Origin: Prinia subflava
Lineage: Eukaryota > Chordata > Aves > Passeriformes > Cisticolidae
NCBI RefSeq assembly: GCF_021018805.1
Contig: NC_086248.1
Location: 94,145,739-94,209,738 of the forward strand
Direction of reading: 5' to 3'
Length of the DNA: 64,000 bases
In this document: piece by piece, positions 1 through 13,800 of the stretch
How the letters are laid out: every line of letters begins with the position of its first letter
How positions within the stretch are numbered: the first letter of the stretch is position 1
Notes under the pieces: generated by a model
Told to the model about the DNA's origin: nothing
Databases searched by the model: none
What the model saw: the letters and a program-made list of their open reading frames with translations, nothing else
Made by a program: the position numbers and the translations under genes

Positions 1-3000
1 GCCATAGTGGCTTGCCTTTTGGTTACTGCACAGTCTCTTTCCCTTTGTTTCTTGGAATTTTTTCTCTTACATAGTCTGAATTTTGAGGAAATATTTTGTT
101 TTTCCTAGAAAATTCCTCGTCATCTCCTAGTACGTGGCGGTGTAATGATAAAGCGCCTGCACAAGGGATTGGTCTGGAGCAATGTGATTGGCTTTCATTC
201 TCTCACCTGCTACTGGCTTAAAATGTTTATAGACACTGAAATACTCTTAATTCGTGTGTGTCCTAGCAAAGTTGAGCATAATAGCAAAAGGACAACCAAA
301 TAGGAGAGTCCAAGTACTTTCTAACTTTTTTCATTTCTCAATAAACACCAGTTTAACTCCTTTTTTAGTGGGTAGAACTGAAACCTATTCATTTGGAACT
401 GGCCTAGAATCTTAAAAGTATTTCAGGGGAGTGGATTTAACACTAACAGACTGGCATAATTCTGGCTGGATTTAAACAAACAACAGAGAAAAAACCCTAC
501 TCTTAAAGTTCTGCCTTTCTGTTTTCTATGCTAGAATATAGAAGAGCTCCAGAATCTCTTCTTTTAGTCACAGATAGGAAGTGCCCTCACCAGGCACATG
601 GTTCTGACCTCAGCTGGAGGATCCTTGGCCTGGAGTCAAGCAGTCGCTGCACTCACTGAAACAGCCAAATTAATTGTCTGCTTAGCCATGGATTAAAATT
701 CATTCACTGATCCAAGACAGTAAGTGAGACAATAATTTGCTGCTCCTACTTTGTTTCACAGCAGATTCTCATTCAGAATAAACCTGCAGTTCAGCATCAG
801 GTTTTTTTATCCAACAGTAACCACGGTGGCATCGTAAAATTGTACCTCCAATAACTTCAACAAGTAGGAAAAATAAATGCAGATGTAAAAAGAGAAAACT
901 CATCCTGTTTTTAGTAGCACAGAGACTGCATGAGAGCAGAGTACAAAGATAGCTTCAGGAGTCCTGATGCAATCAGCAGTTACCATTATTTTAAGTGGTA
1001 ACTTGCAACAAATAAAATGTCATTTCCTCTGAGCCAAAGACCTTTACAGCACTGCCTTTACCACCACAGCCTAACTCTTTTCTTCTCTAACAAACCACAG
1101 GCTTGATTTAGAGAGTAAATTGCTGAATGCTTTCTAGAGACCTCAAATATGTGAAGTACCCAGTGCATAAAAGAGAGCAAAACTGACCTGGTGGAGAAAA
1201 GAGCCTCTTCCCTGTTCCTGCTCACATTAGGTACTGTGCTTGGATTTCCAACAAAGCAATGTATGCTTCCAAGTCCGTCACTTTTAAACCAATATACAAG
1301 GCAGAAAAACTAATATAATCCTAATTATGCAATGCAAAGGTGACCATCTGGCTGCTCAGGGATTGCATTTGACCCAGATAACAGCAAATGTTTTTTGTAT
1401 CGGAGGCAAAAATTTAGGTGTGACATCCACATCTCTCTTTTTATCATTGATAATGACAAAACAATTTCAAGATGTAGTACAAAAGTCATGTTGATGGAAA
1501 ACAATCTCCTGCTGTATGTATATCCTATACACCATCAGACTCTTTGCAGAGCAAGATTCCACTCATCATGGCCAGTAATAATAGAACAGAAAAAAAAAAA
1601 AAAAGCTTTCCTCAGTGTATCTGACCAAGTCAAAGATCTGGTATTCATGTCAATAAAGCTTTACTATTGCTTGTGATGATAATCCTGTATCAATCCCACC
1701 CCTGAGGTGGCTATAACTCATTGTGAATGAATAGAACATTATATAAAATTATGTACCTGCTTTGATGTACAGTAATCTGACTGTATCTCTATGTGATGCA
1801 AAAGGCCCCCAAACAACAGCAGGGGTGGTCTCAATAAATCATTTGAGTATAAATTTAGCACTCATTGCAATAGCACTGCAATATTTCATATTTCACATGT
1901 TCCAAGGGAGAGGGTTTGTGCATAAATACACCAATGATATAACTGACTCGGACACTCCCAGTGTGAGTGTGGAGAGAAGAGTAAAATTAAAGTTTATTCT
2001 GATTTTCTGGGTATGAGGATGGTTTTTCCACTAGCAGTGGCTGCTCCATCCATCACACAAGTTCAAAAACTCCACACTCACCCACCCATATCACCAATAC
2101 ATTGGAAAAGAAAGGCAGAGTTGTCTGGGAAGGTAAATTTAGAATGAGGACGATATTCTGGCCCTGCTGTGTGGCCTCAGTCCTGGGGAAGGTTTGCCAA
2201 GAGGTAAAGAGAAGCCTTTGCCCAGGCAAGAGCCAGCCTCTCTAAAGGCAGATGAGCACTGGTCTCTCACCAAATTCAATTTGTCGAAAAGAGCTGCAGT
2301 GTTTAAACTGCTTTTGTGGGGTGATTTTTCCCTTTTTTTTCCCTCCAGGATTACTCCACTTTTCTGAGGGTGAGGAGGATATGCAGGCTTAGTTGGGACA
2401 CTTAGCAGAGGAGACAGAGAAGTGGTAAATGCTTGACAAAAAGCAGCTTTAATTTGTGACTCTTAGTAAGTTTTCAGATTAGCTTTCCCTTCAAAAAATG
2501 GAATAGCTTTTAAGCTAAATATCCATTATAAAATATATTGACAATAACAGAAGTGAAAATTCTGCATATTTGAACTCTCACTATTTAAGGGAAGCTCCTG
2601 TGAAAGCAGACATTGCATGCATTCACTGCAACAGACACTAATATTTTGTTTTGTACAGAATATAGAGGACAACAGTGTGCAGAAAGGCCAGTAAGCCACC
2701 ATCTTCTGCATGGACAAAAGGCAATGACAATGAAGAAGGTAAAGGGTGTAGAATTGCATGGAGGGGGCTGATGCTGAAGATCAAACTTCATCTTTACTGA
2801 TAAGTAAGGATGTTGAGATGAATAAAACCAGAAATTAATTCTCAGCCATCATACAGATCCTCAACACTATCCTATTTTAATGATCTCATAAGTTCTCTGC
2901 ACCTGAAAAATATGTATTTTATTTAAGTAACTACACACTTATTTAATTCACCTTCCTAACAAATGAACACACGTTGTGTATTTGCTTTGCAGGCTCACTT

Positions 3001-6000
3001 TTCCTTAATACTGAGGATCATACAGTTAATGCTAGAGTATTCATATGAAAAGCTAGGGAAGAACATTACCAATAAACAAAATCTAAAATGAATTAAACTC
3101 TTGTTTGATTCAGTGCAAGAATAAAGAACAGCAGTACACATATTTAGAGTCATAAATGTACCAACAATCTTAATTGAACTAGTATTTTTAGGCATGTGAC
3201 TGAATCGAGTAATGGGCCGGAACAGAGCCTATAATCAGTAATGTTGTATTCAGACACTGTTTGAAGATAAGCAGATGGGTAAATTTAAACGCAGAAAAAT
3301 AGATTTTTAGCCTAATAAATTTGCCTCCCAGAGTATCTTTTTTACTGCTTGGCAGTATGTTATTGTGGTGGGACTGTCACACCTATTAATCTGAAAGTGC
3401 ACTGGATCCTCTCTTCAGGAATAAGTTTTCTTCTGTGCATATTTATATCCTCCACAGCCTTGATGGAGAAACTTGCATTTATCTTGAAACAGATGGATAT
3501 CAAATCCAACTCTTTCTTTCGATCAGAATGTATTAGAAATTGCTCAGATGTACCAGTGCCTTAGATAAAAGAGATTCAGACCTTTCCTTTTGTACTTGTC
3601 TCACCCAGCAGAGAAATTATGCCCTGTAAGCTCCGCAGTGATGGGCTGCTGGGGCTGGCTTCCCTAAGCTCCAGTGTGCAGCTACAGAGCTGTCCTCTCC
3701 TGAAGGCAACTTGGGCCATGATTCTTATGTCAGGTGCCCTGACCTGTCTTTTGGGGCAACCCCTTTGCTCACAGCAGCTGCACCCTCACACCTACTCCTG
3801 CGGCACAGACTGCAGCATCTGTTTAAGGAGGAATTTTTAAAAAAATAGAAATCCCTCAATGGCTGGACAAGCATTCTCTGGCTTCTCCCAAGCTTCAGAC
3901 ACCACCATGCAAAACAAACCAAAGCTGGCTCTGTGAGTGTTCTTTCACAAGCCATGAGAACACGAAAGCTTTACTTGTTGACCAGCAGGTGCCATGCTGG
4001 GATTGTACCAATGGTCTGCCTACACCAGTCTGCCACCTCCTCACGAGCCAGAATCAGAATCACACATGTCCAGGAAAAATGTTGGAGCAGCACCACAATG
4101 AAGTGGAACTGACCTCCTGGAGGGACTTTGGTTTTAAGAGTCAGTGACTCTTTGTTCAGCCAGGAGAAAATACAAATGGCTTTTACTCACAGTTGAATCA
4201 GAAGTGATATATTAATGTGAAGGTGCTCAGAAAAGAGTGTTTATAGTGTCAAGACCGATTTCTAAGAAGCCAAGATTTTCAAGGCTGTGTGAGCACAATG
4301 GCACGTTTCTCTTCCTGTTCATTTGTTCTTCCTTATGAAACAATAACTTCCTACAGCAGCAATCAAGAACAAGGTGAATTTTACATTCACCTAAACCAAA
4401 TGCATTTGAGAAGAATAAATTAGGGAATTTTGTTAGCTTTAATGCAAAAGATTGTGTTTCTGAAGTCTTTATCATTTTATTCCTGCAGAGGAATTAAGAA
4501 GATGACATGATTAGCAGGTTAGAAAAATACCTGTGGAAGTGCCAGTCACTATAACTGTTTGATGAGCATGATACTTATGGAATAGATAAGAGGGTTTCTG
4601 ATCTGGCACTTAAAAGATTTACAACTTGCAAACACTTTGGGGAGTTCCATTGATTTAACTGGATCTTGAACGTTGGCAACAACAAACCAGGGCTGAAAAC
4701 ACTAAAAGTTCTGCTTGTGGATAGCCCAGTCATCTGATGCTGCTTGCTTTGGGGCCATGGTTAATTGTTAACACTTTGGGGACAAGCCAGTGACCCTGTG
4801 TTCTTTCTCAGGAATGTATGACCCATTCACCAGCAACCAGTTTGTACTGAATGCCCACTAGACTGGAATATTTTGGTGTTTGAAGACGCACTCAGCTCCA
4901 ACTTTTCTGTGTTGCTACTGACTTTTCATCAGACATCCTGCTTTATGGAATACTGTCTCATCCTGCTCTAGAGTGATGAATGCATTGAGCTGTGGGGAGA
5001 GTTTGTAAAAGCTAAAGATCACTCAAGGAGAAATTAAATGGCTTTTGATTATAATTTCTTATTAGGTTTAAGAAACTGCTTTAATGAAATCAAGATGGAA
5101 CACTTTGGATGCAGCAAAGTTATGACTTTAACTTGAAATAACAACAGAAATATTTAAGAATAAATAAATTAGGACATTGTAGAAATATGATTAAGACCAG
5201 TGCAACTAGTAATAAAACTGAAAAAGAGACATACTTATTCCAAGTTTAATTTATTTGTGGCTAGCAAGTTTTAATTAAAACAAATCCTATTTGCTGCGTA
5301 TTTACCAATTTATCATACAAGGACCATAAAGTGGAATTATATTGGGAGATTTATTTTGTGGCTGGCTGTTTTTCTCTGCTTCTGTGTTCATGTCTAAATC
5401 ATGAAGAGAAAATGAGACCACTAGCAAAATCCAAATACTTTATTTAAAACAAAATGTGTAATTGTTCAGAAATAGACTATTGACTTTCACTGGGTTAAAC
5501 AGCTCATGTACTGATTAGGCTTGAAGCTATAATTGTTCTTGTCACCCAAACTCTGCTCAGTCAATATCTTTTTATCATATACATTTTTAATCACATATTA
5601 ATAAACAAGAAGGTGTGCTTTATTGATGGCTGGATTAGTTTATTGACCAACTCAACAACTCTCTCTATAGTTTCTGAACACAGAAACAAGGTCAATGTGT
5701 AAAGATGAGGAATAGTACATTCACCATCTTTAATATACTTCAATCTGGCAGTGTACTCCCCTTCTTACAAATGCTGCAATATAGTTTCTCCAGTTCTTCT
5801 AGAAATTATATCATGTTTGAAACAATCTCACTGTTCAAACACATTTTGGCTTTAGTCTCAGGAACTTTAGACTTCTAAGAGCTTCAACTTATTATTTTTT
5901 TTTGTTACCATCACACTGAGCTTTTTTTTGACCTTTGGGAATTCAAGTTTTCAGATACTTGTAGATTCTTACCAAGTATTTTCTAATTACTTCTATTTTG

Positions 6001-8130
6001 GAAAATACTGATGGAAAACTTTCAAATTCTCCTAACTGATAACTGCCTTCATCCTTCTAATCAGTTCTTGTAAGTTTTTTCCTCTGTGAATTGTTATTGT
6101 GAGTATTCTCCTTGAGGTGCAGGCTTGAAATTATGGCCTCTGAAACAACTGTGTGAAATTAATGATTAAAATAATAGAATGGGGTACTAACCTACCAGTG
6201 TGTATTCTTTTCCTGTCAGAAAAACTTGTGCATAGGAGCTCCCATTCTACACCCCCTCTTTTGGTTTTAATTATTGCTTTTATCTTTCAAAGGAATGGAA
6301 AGTGGAATAGAAATAGATCTTTTTATCGGGATCTCCATTTTTACAAAACGCTGTTTTGCAACAGAAAAGTAATAAATCGAAAATATGTTGATGACTCTGC
6401 CTGTCAGGCACTCACATGATCACCTAAACCCAAAAGTCATGTGGAAAAACAGCTGACTGGCAGCACACACTGCTCCTCAGCCGGAAACAGAGACGAAGCA
6501 TGTTTTCAGCCTGAAGTTTTTGGTCTCTAACCCTTCCACATGCTTTTCTCCTTAAGGTGTTAGGTATGAGGTCAATCACTGCAGTATCACATACCAGCAG
6601 CTCTGATTTTACCAGGGGCTCATGCCTGAATAGTTTAGGTGATGAGATGCATGGAAAAAAGGTCTGGCTCGACTGTTTCTAAAATCACATGCAGAGGCAC
6701 TATTGCTTTGCTTTCTCCCTGTGCAGCTCTCCACATGCCTCTCAAATAAGCTCTGTTCCCCACTATGGATTACAGCTCACAGTAAAGAGAGGCTGTCTGA
6801 AGAGGTCTCTGTATTTCTTTTTTTCCCCACCCAGAAATAGTTTTGTCTCCCAGAGTATATAGTTAACAGCTTTGGGTTTTTTTTTGCAAATAGATTAATT
6901 TATTATCTAACTACATTTCTGCTCCCTCCTTTTATGCTACTGATTGTATTTACATGTTGTTTCAGGAAGAGGTAAAATATCTCAGTACTATCCAGTAATG
7001 TTTTTCTGTGCCTTTGTCTCTGGAATTTAAAAGATATGTCAATTTTATCCTTTTTGTGAGTGCTATGCTATAATCCTCAGGCTGCCAGTCAAAGAAAACA
7101 CTCAAATATACCAAAGTATAAGAATCTAGCCTAATGATGTAGAGAAAGCTGCTAGTGTAGTTATTAAACACCAACCAGTGACCCCCCAGGCACTTCAGTT
7201 TTAAATGGGGAAGTCTGAGAAAGCAACTGAAGAAGAGAGGATCCTTCACTCCACTAACACCTCAAAATACTGTGAAAGGGAAACAGAGACAACAGCAGAG
7301 GGTCAGGCTGAACTGCTCATTACCACAAGGTCTTCTCAAGAAACAAAAGGTGTTACAGAAACACATCTAAAGCAAGAGCAGGCTACACTCCTGTGGATGA
7401 ATAAACTGCAAACCCATTCATATTCACATGAGCATTGGCCCTGTTAAAGCACCGAGTGCACTGAGATGTGTAGAAGTTCTGGTCATGCAAGGTAAAGCTT
7501 CCCAGAGGCACCCTTTAATTGGTCTCATTTTCTCTGCCAAACATCATCAAAGTTTCAGATGTTCAGGCCAGGTCTTGTCACTTTACTATTTCATCACTTT
7601 TTGGATTACTGACTCCCAGTATAAATGTTCTCAAACGTATTTGCACCCTGTATGTTTTTCTACCTTTCACATGCACACTTCCTTCCCCCTAAGAGCCTTG
7701 ATTAATTCCTAAGTAGAGAAAGGAAAATTATGGAGTGCGAACTACTATAAACCCCACAAGGTAAATGGTTGTCCAGATAGTTTTTAATTTCAAGGGCAGA
7801 CAGAGGAAATTTTCATAACCCTTTAGGAACACAGTCCCCTCTACCTAATTTCTGGCCTTTTTAAGAAAAAAGGCCTGAAAACACCAGAAACCCCATAAAT
7901 TATGCAAGCTGTGAATAGTACATGCTGCTCCCTATGTTGATGTGTAGGAAGTATATGGAGTGAGGCAAGCAAAAACATTTCTGGGAAAGTTGTTATTAAA
8001 GGGAAGGCAACTACTAGAGCCAGTTTATGAAATGATTGAAATGAGTACTATGCACAATGAATAGGCTGATTTCCATGGTAGAAACACACCAAACCATGCC
8101 AGCGTGGGCTGACTCACCACAAATAGGTGG
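1..8130. other. Unique AT-rich noncoding sequence
   Basis: No gene, RNA gene or recognisable repeat family is visible here. All reading frames are short (under 100 codons), occur on both strands and overlap one another, as expected by chance. The stretch holds a 15-base A run (1590-1604) and scattered short A and T runs. It could be intron or intergenic DNA; the sequence alone does not decide. Confidence 0.6.
1590..1604. repeat. Poly(A) run, 15 bases
   Basis: An uninterrupted run of 15 A. No target-site duplication or upstream retrotransposed sequence is evident, so it is a simple repeat rather than a supported retrotransposon tail. Confidence 0.85.
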
Positions 8131-8296
8131 GTTTGACTCTTGGCTCTGACACTGACTTATTGCACGGCCTCAGGCAAATCCCTAAACATTTGGTTTTAGT
8201 TCTCCATTTATATGATTTGGATAATACTTACATACCTGAAGGGGATACTTTAAGATACAATATGTTTAAGATACTACAAAGATTTTAAATGCTGTA
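8131..8296 (+). mobile_element. MIR-type (CORE-SINE) fragment
   Basis: The sequence follows the order of the MIR SINE consensus. It has a 'ctctgacactgacttat' segment, then a degraded 'gcctcaggcaaatccctaaac' counterpart of the gggcaagtcacttaacc block, then 'ttctccatttat', 'ggataatacttacatacct' and a diverged 3' part ending near 'attttaaatgctg'. MIR elements are ancient tRNA-derived SINEs, so a heavily diverged copy in a bird is expected. It is no longer mobile. The boundaries are approximate and the assignment rests on recalled consensus blocks, not on an alignment. Confidence 0.65.
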
Positions 8297-9040
8297 ACAT
8301 AGCTAAGCCTCATTAACACCGTCAGACTAAAATAAACACTGGATGATTTAGGTAATGCTGTACATGTTCTTGGAACTGGGGAACTTCACTGAACAAAGAG
8401 CAAAATCTTCAAAGAGCCAGAGGAAAGGGAAGGTACAGCCTCTTGTGAAGGTGAAGCACTTTGCAAGGGTGGGTGAATTCGTAGGGGAAGAACAAGTTTG
8501 TTAATAGGCAAGAGTTCATCCTTCATTAATTATTGAAGTGGTTGGACAGTGCTGAAAGGCAGCACATGCTCAGGGCTGGGTGAAGAAAACAAGAATCATA
8601 GCCTCAGTTACCCCTTGTATTGGTATTGGAGCTAGAGAGGACTTTGCCAAGGAGAGACCTGAGGATTTATTTTTATTTCCTATATCATGTAAAAACACAA
8701 ATGTCAAAAGAAATCCTCTCTGTTCAGACCTTCCTCTGCTGTCAGGAAGGGGAGATGGTTTTATTCAAAACAGCATGAGATGCTCTGAGAGTTCCCCAGG
8801 ACTGAATCATGAAGAAGGATGATGCTTATCCTGTTGAACTTTTCAGCAGGGAAGAAGTCTGGGCATGTTGAGGGAAGGGTTGGAAATCCCTCTAGATGAA
8901 AAGGGCCCAGTAAAGCCACTGGGAAGAGAGCTTGTCCTTTGGTGACTGCACTAACTTACTGCAGTGAGAGCAAAGTCAGAGCCCCCAGAACTCTGCTGGA
9001 GACTCTGGGCCTGCCATCAGTGTCCTGAAATCCTTAACCA
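8297..9040. other. Noncoding sequence between MIR and CR1
   Basis: Nothing gene-like is seen. The short frames here have no recognisable motif. Confidence 0.6.
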
Positions 9041-9412
9041 CAGAATGAGATTAGTTTGTGTTGGAAGGGACCTTAAAGATCATCTAGTTCCAACTTCCCT
9101 GCTAGACCAGGTTGCTCAGAGCTCTATCCAGCCTGGCCTTAGCACACTTCCACCCAGGACAGCTTGTTCCAGTGCCTCACCACCTTCACAGTAAAGAACT
9201 TCTTTCCATTATCTGATTTAACCTTTCTCCCTTTCAGTTCAAAGCCATTCTCCTTTGTCCTATCTCCACATGCCCTTGCGAAAAACATCCCTCTCCAGCT
9301 GTCCTGGTCCTGTAGCTCCCTTTATGGCAGCTGGAAGGTGCTAAAAAGTCTCCCTGGAGCCTTCTCTTCTCCAGGCTCAAAAACCTGAACTCTCTCAGCC
9401 TGTCTTCATCTT
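9041..9412 (-). mobile_element. CR1 LINE fragment, 3' region
   Basis: This is a reverse-oriented CR1 retrotransposon end. The plus strand reads the typical complement: 'ttggaagggacctt', 'agatcatctagttccaac', 'agaccaggttgctcagag', 'atccagcctggcctt', then 'cttctcttctccaggctc' and 'ctctcagcctgtcttcat'. The 3' end of the element lies at the low-coordinate side, where the 8-bp terminal repeat (ATTCTATG in element sense) is degraded to 'cagaatgag'. Part of the usual sequence between 'ccaac' and 'agaccagg' appears deleted. The copy is 5'-truncated, as is typical for CR1, and cannot move on its own. Confidence 0.93.
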
Positions 9413-10899
9413 AAGCCCCACTTACACCAGAAGGAATGCATTTTTGGGCTCACCCAAAGAGAGGCAAATCCCACACACAGAATATCAGATAAGATAAAAC
9501 AGCAACATTAGCACTTCTGAGGTTTCTCCCCCCCACTTTTTTTTTTTCATCCTCTAAAGTTTTTTTCCACCCTTAAAGGCCTTAGTGAAAAAACCCACAT
9601 TCTTAAAAAAAGGGTGGAGGGAAAGCCTGGAAGCATAGAGAGTGACATAATAGGATGTGAAATCAGGTTAGCTGCTCTAAAAGTAGGAGGGAGTGGTTTG
9701 AAGTGAGCAAGGAAGAGGAGGAGAAGCTGAAGTGGAGGTCTTGGAGTGAGTGAAGTGCAGTCAGAAGCAGGAAAAAAAGGGATTTCTTTTGGTCAGTGGT
9801 AGGGAGTAGGTGAAACTGCAGCAGCCAGGTTTCAAGTGTTAAGAAACGAGAATTATGACAATCATCTGTTCTTTTCATTAAAAACATTTGTAGTAAGCCT
9901 GAGAAAACAAGTTGAGGGGCCAGTGCTTTCAAAGGATCTCCAACCTTTGGGGGTAAACCTCAGTCCTGTTTACTGGTTTGACTGGAAAGGACTAACAGCC
10001 AGTCCTGTCTCCAGACCAGTTCTACCGTCATCCCGCTCTGAATGCCCACTCAGGTTGAAAATGTCCTGTTCTGGAGCTTTTATTGCCCAGGTGAATCCCA
10101 CCGGAAGGAGACCTGACTGTCACCTCTGAGACTGCCCAGCAGTGTGAACCAAAGGGTGGCAGGTGGAGAAACCTGGGAGACTTTGTTCCAAAGAGCCCTT
10201 CTGCTCCTGAAGAGAGAGCTCTGACGGGCACACTCCAACAGTGTGGCATGTATGATAAGCTAGGCTGGACTTGTCTCGCATCCCACAGTGACACCAAGGC
10301 CATTTCTAAGTTGCTGGCACAGGGTGCCCCACAACTCCTTGGGAGATGTCACCGAACTGGGCAATTTGGGTTTTTCACTCACCACAACTATTTTTGTGTC
10401 TTATTTACTGCTTGTGACAATCCTAAAGATGGAGCTGGGTCTAGAACACAGTTTGAGACACTGCCTCACTGCTGGCTATAAAACTGTTGCCTGTATCAGA
10501 AAACAAAAGTATTTTTACCTTGTAAACTGGTAAGTTCTCTATAGATACACATCCATTGAGACACACAAAATCAAATTCATATTAAACTAGCAAAGATGAT
10601 CCATTTTTACTATGTCCACAGACCACAGAACACTTTTTTCCAAGAAAAGTTGAGTAAATCACAGAGCTTTCTTAAGGAGACTTTTCTCCTGTTCTTCAGA
10701 AAGTCCTTAACGTGACATCTGTCCCTGCACTGTCACCTCCTTTAAAACTAACAAATGCATGACAGATAGTACAAGATTTATAAATTAAAGAAACCCACCC
10801 CTTTTAAGTAATATTCTTTAAATCTCAGTTTCTGACAGTCCTCCTATTTGCTCAGTAACTGTAATAGGCGTATTTTTCAGAAAATAGTGAATAAAAACT

Positions 10900-11150
10900 G
10901 ACAAGCTATCGGGGGAATCTGAATGCATAATTGATAGGGGCATAAATTAATATGATTAGGCCTTTATTGGGTGCCACTGCTGCCAAACCTACAAAAGGGG
11001 CATGGAATAAAACATGGCTATGTTCTCGGGGCTGATAGACATCAATATGTAATGCATATTATCTCAAACCTTCTCATGTAGTCTGCTTATGACAGCACTC
11101 AACCTAATTGAAATTTTTATCTTTCTGTTGCATACAGACAGTTTTGACTA
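10900..11150. promoter_or_regulatory. Candidate conserved enhancer (homeobox/POU-rich)
   Basis: This AT-rich block is dense in core motifs of developmental transcription factors. It has TAATTG near 10928, AATTAAT near 10946, GATTA at 10954, TTTATTGG near 10963 and ATGCATAT at 11052-11059. It contains no homopolymer decay and no transposon signature. That texture resembles vertebrate conserved noncoding elements, but conservation cannot be seen from one sequence. The call is an inference from composition and motifs only. Confidence 0.3.
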
Positions 11151-13675
11151 GCTGCTTCCAGGGAAAAGAGAGAAATCCAAATGACCCAAACCAAGATTTC
11201 TCTGTAGAGGTATATACTCTTCTTGCAAATCACTTTAAAATGGCTTTTTGCTTTCTGGTTTTATAAAGCCATCTTCAGAAAGCTGCATTAGAGACAACTT
11301 GGGATTTGGTTTGCCTCTCTCCCTTTTAACTAAGCTTAACAGTGCATTTCCCTAAAAGAAAGAAAAGAATCAAAAGATTTCTCTGTAAAAATCAATATAT
11401 TGTGTGCTCACATCCACTGAGGCCACATTTTGCTCCAGTTCTTCACACATACAGCTTAGGAAACAATCTCTTTCTTGTTTATTAAAGATTTTTAAACTCT
11501 ACCTCCAGGTCTGTGAGGAAACAGTTAAAAATTAGGAGTGATTTCTTGAACTGACATCTCCAGTCCCTCAAAAAATGTTGGTGAGGTGTTATAATTCAGT
11601 TATGAGAATTTGAAAATATATTTCAAACTTTTCTTTTTCAGCTCTCTTTATGAATTGACACGCTGTGAAATGAAGAGCCATGACAAACCAGTGGTAGCTA
11701 TCAGTTCTAAAATGTTTCAAACATTTTTCTGTAAATGAGAAATGTAATCAATGTTCACTTTTCATGAAGGATTTATTCTCTGACAAGTCAAAGTTGATTA
11801 AAAAGTTCCATATTTAGTGTTTATCTCTTCATGGAAAAGTTCTGTACTGCATGAGTGTTCCTGAGAATCTGTGTTACTTACTGTTGCTAAATATTTTTAC
11901 TACAATAGTGCTGGATGTTGTACAAGTAAGATAATGAATCAGTTTCTGCTCTGTTGTTTACAGTCTAGAATGGGATTACTCCTGGAGTAACACACATTTA
12001 ACCTGTAAAGATAAAAATAAAACGGAGAGGGGCAGAAATAGGTCCAAAAACTTATTTTGGCTTTACTGACACTGACTTCCTAAGACACAGGAAATAAATC
12101 TAATCTTTCTTTATGAAATATGTTTAAAAGGCCATGCATCTACATAGATAAATAAAAATCATGTTGTTGGTTATTTTCATACCATGACTTGAAGACAAAG
12201 GCAGCAAGCTAAAAAATCACTTTTTTGTGTTAATGGACAATCTTTTACTCTTCTGCCTCATCACTCCATTATCACAAGCAGTAGAGCATCCATAAATATA
12301 AAGAGGCCACGCATTTTGTAGCTTGAAGAATGACACATTGTGTTCTGAATGATCCATTTTGCTGCAGCTGTTATTTCAAGTAATTTATTTATTTCAGAGG
12401 CTATAAAGAAGTCTCACTTTCATTTTGTGTCTGTCTTTGCTAGTTGCAAGTTCAAGATGGGAAACAGACCTGCTATGATTTGCTTTTCACTTATGTATTG
12501 TGGAGAGGTCAGGGCAGTTGATTGACAACAAGAGCTCATGAATTTTCCCTCAAGTGCCCTGGAGAAACTCCAGACTTTATTTCACCCTAATGTGAATTTG
12601 TCATACAAATAATTCTAATGAAACACGTGTTGGGAGCCTACTGCTGCATGGCTTCAGAGCTGTTTGTTCTTGCAGTGGGGCTCTGTTGAAAAGGGATCTC
12701 CCTCTCTTTTTCCAGAAACAAGGCTGATAACCATATCACTAGAACTAGAACTGTGTGTGCACTGCAGCTTGGTGTGGATTGCCAGGGGCACAGGGGTGAC
12801 CTGAGGGTGTGGGGATTTAAAGGCTGGCTGCCACTGCTAAAACAGTGGATTACAAATATAACTTTAAGTTAAAAATTATTATTCCTAATCCAACCATAAC
12901 GTACATTTAGACATTCCCATTCACAACACAGCTTCAAAACTGGAAGTCTCAGTCCAAGTCCATGAACACAATTAGCACTGGCAAATGAGGGAAACATGAA
13001 GGTTTGCCTGTAGCCTGTGGAGCACAGAGGCAGGATCCTGCAGACTGCCTTGGTGCTGCCCTGGCTCTGAAGGCAGGTTTGGTTATAGAGGTTATAGGAT
13101 CACGATGTTGCCACCCAGAGCACTAACACCCAAATGACCTCTCTCAGACACCCGTGAGCCGTCCAGGACTCCTAAAGAAAAGTGATGGTGTGGGGGCTTG
13201 CTGCTTGCTCTGCATAGAACACATAGACTTTGGGATTTTCACACTGTTTTAGAAAGCTGTGAAGAATGATTGAAGGCTTTCCAATGGGGCAAATTCACAT
13301 GTTTAACAATGAGAAAACCAGCACAGGTCATGGCATATTTTCAGTGACTCTCTGTGGGCCAGGCTTTCTTGGCTGTCCTACATACTTTAGTGTCTACTTG
13401 GCCAAACCAAGTGTGTGATGGAGGGTGTAGCAGATGAACTCAGCTTGTGCAGACATGGCATCCACTTGACCCACTGCCTCTCATGGGCTTGATGATCCAT
13501 AAGACAAATCCAGGTTATTACAATGGCCTTGAAACCAGTCAATGAATACACACCCAAGAATCATGTTAAATATGGGACAGAAAAAGAGAGAAATGAGCTT
13601 CATTTTCATGGGTATGAAAGCACGGGACCACACAGAAAACGAAAAACATCTGCAGTGCTATTATAATGAATCACA

Positions 13676-13800
13676 GGTATTAATTAGCTCACAGAACCCT
13701 TGTACAGCAGGGATGGGCTACCATCCATTCCTGCAGAGGGGAGAACTAAGACTTGGGAAACAAGAGAGACATTTCCAGAGAGGTGAATGGCACCCTGAGG
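13676..13800 (-). mobile_element. Possible degraded MIR-type SINE, reverse orientation
   Basis: The order of blocks 'agctcacagaaccc', 'ccattcctgcagagggg', 'agaactaagac' and 'agagaggtgaatgg' resembles the reverse complement of MIR (ctcacaacaaccc, ccattttacagatgagg, aaactgaggc, agagaggttaagtg). Divergence is high and no clean end is visible. A chance resemblance is possible. A profile search against CORE-SINE models would settle it. Confidence 0.4.
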
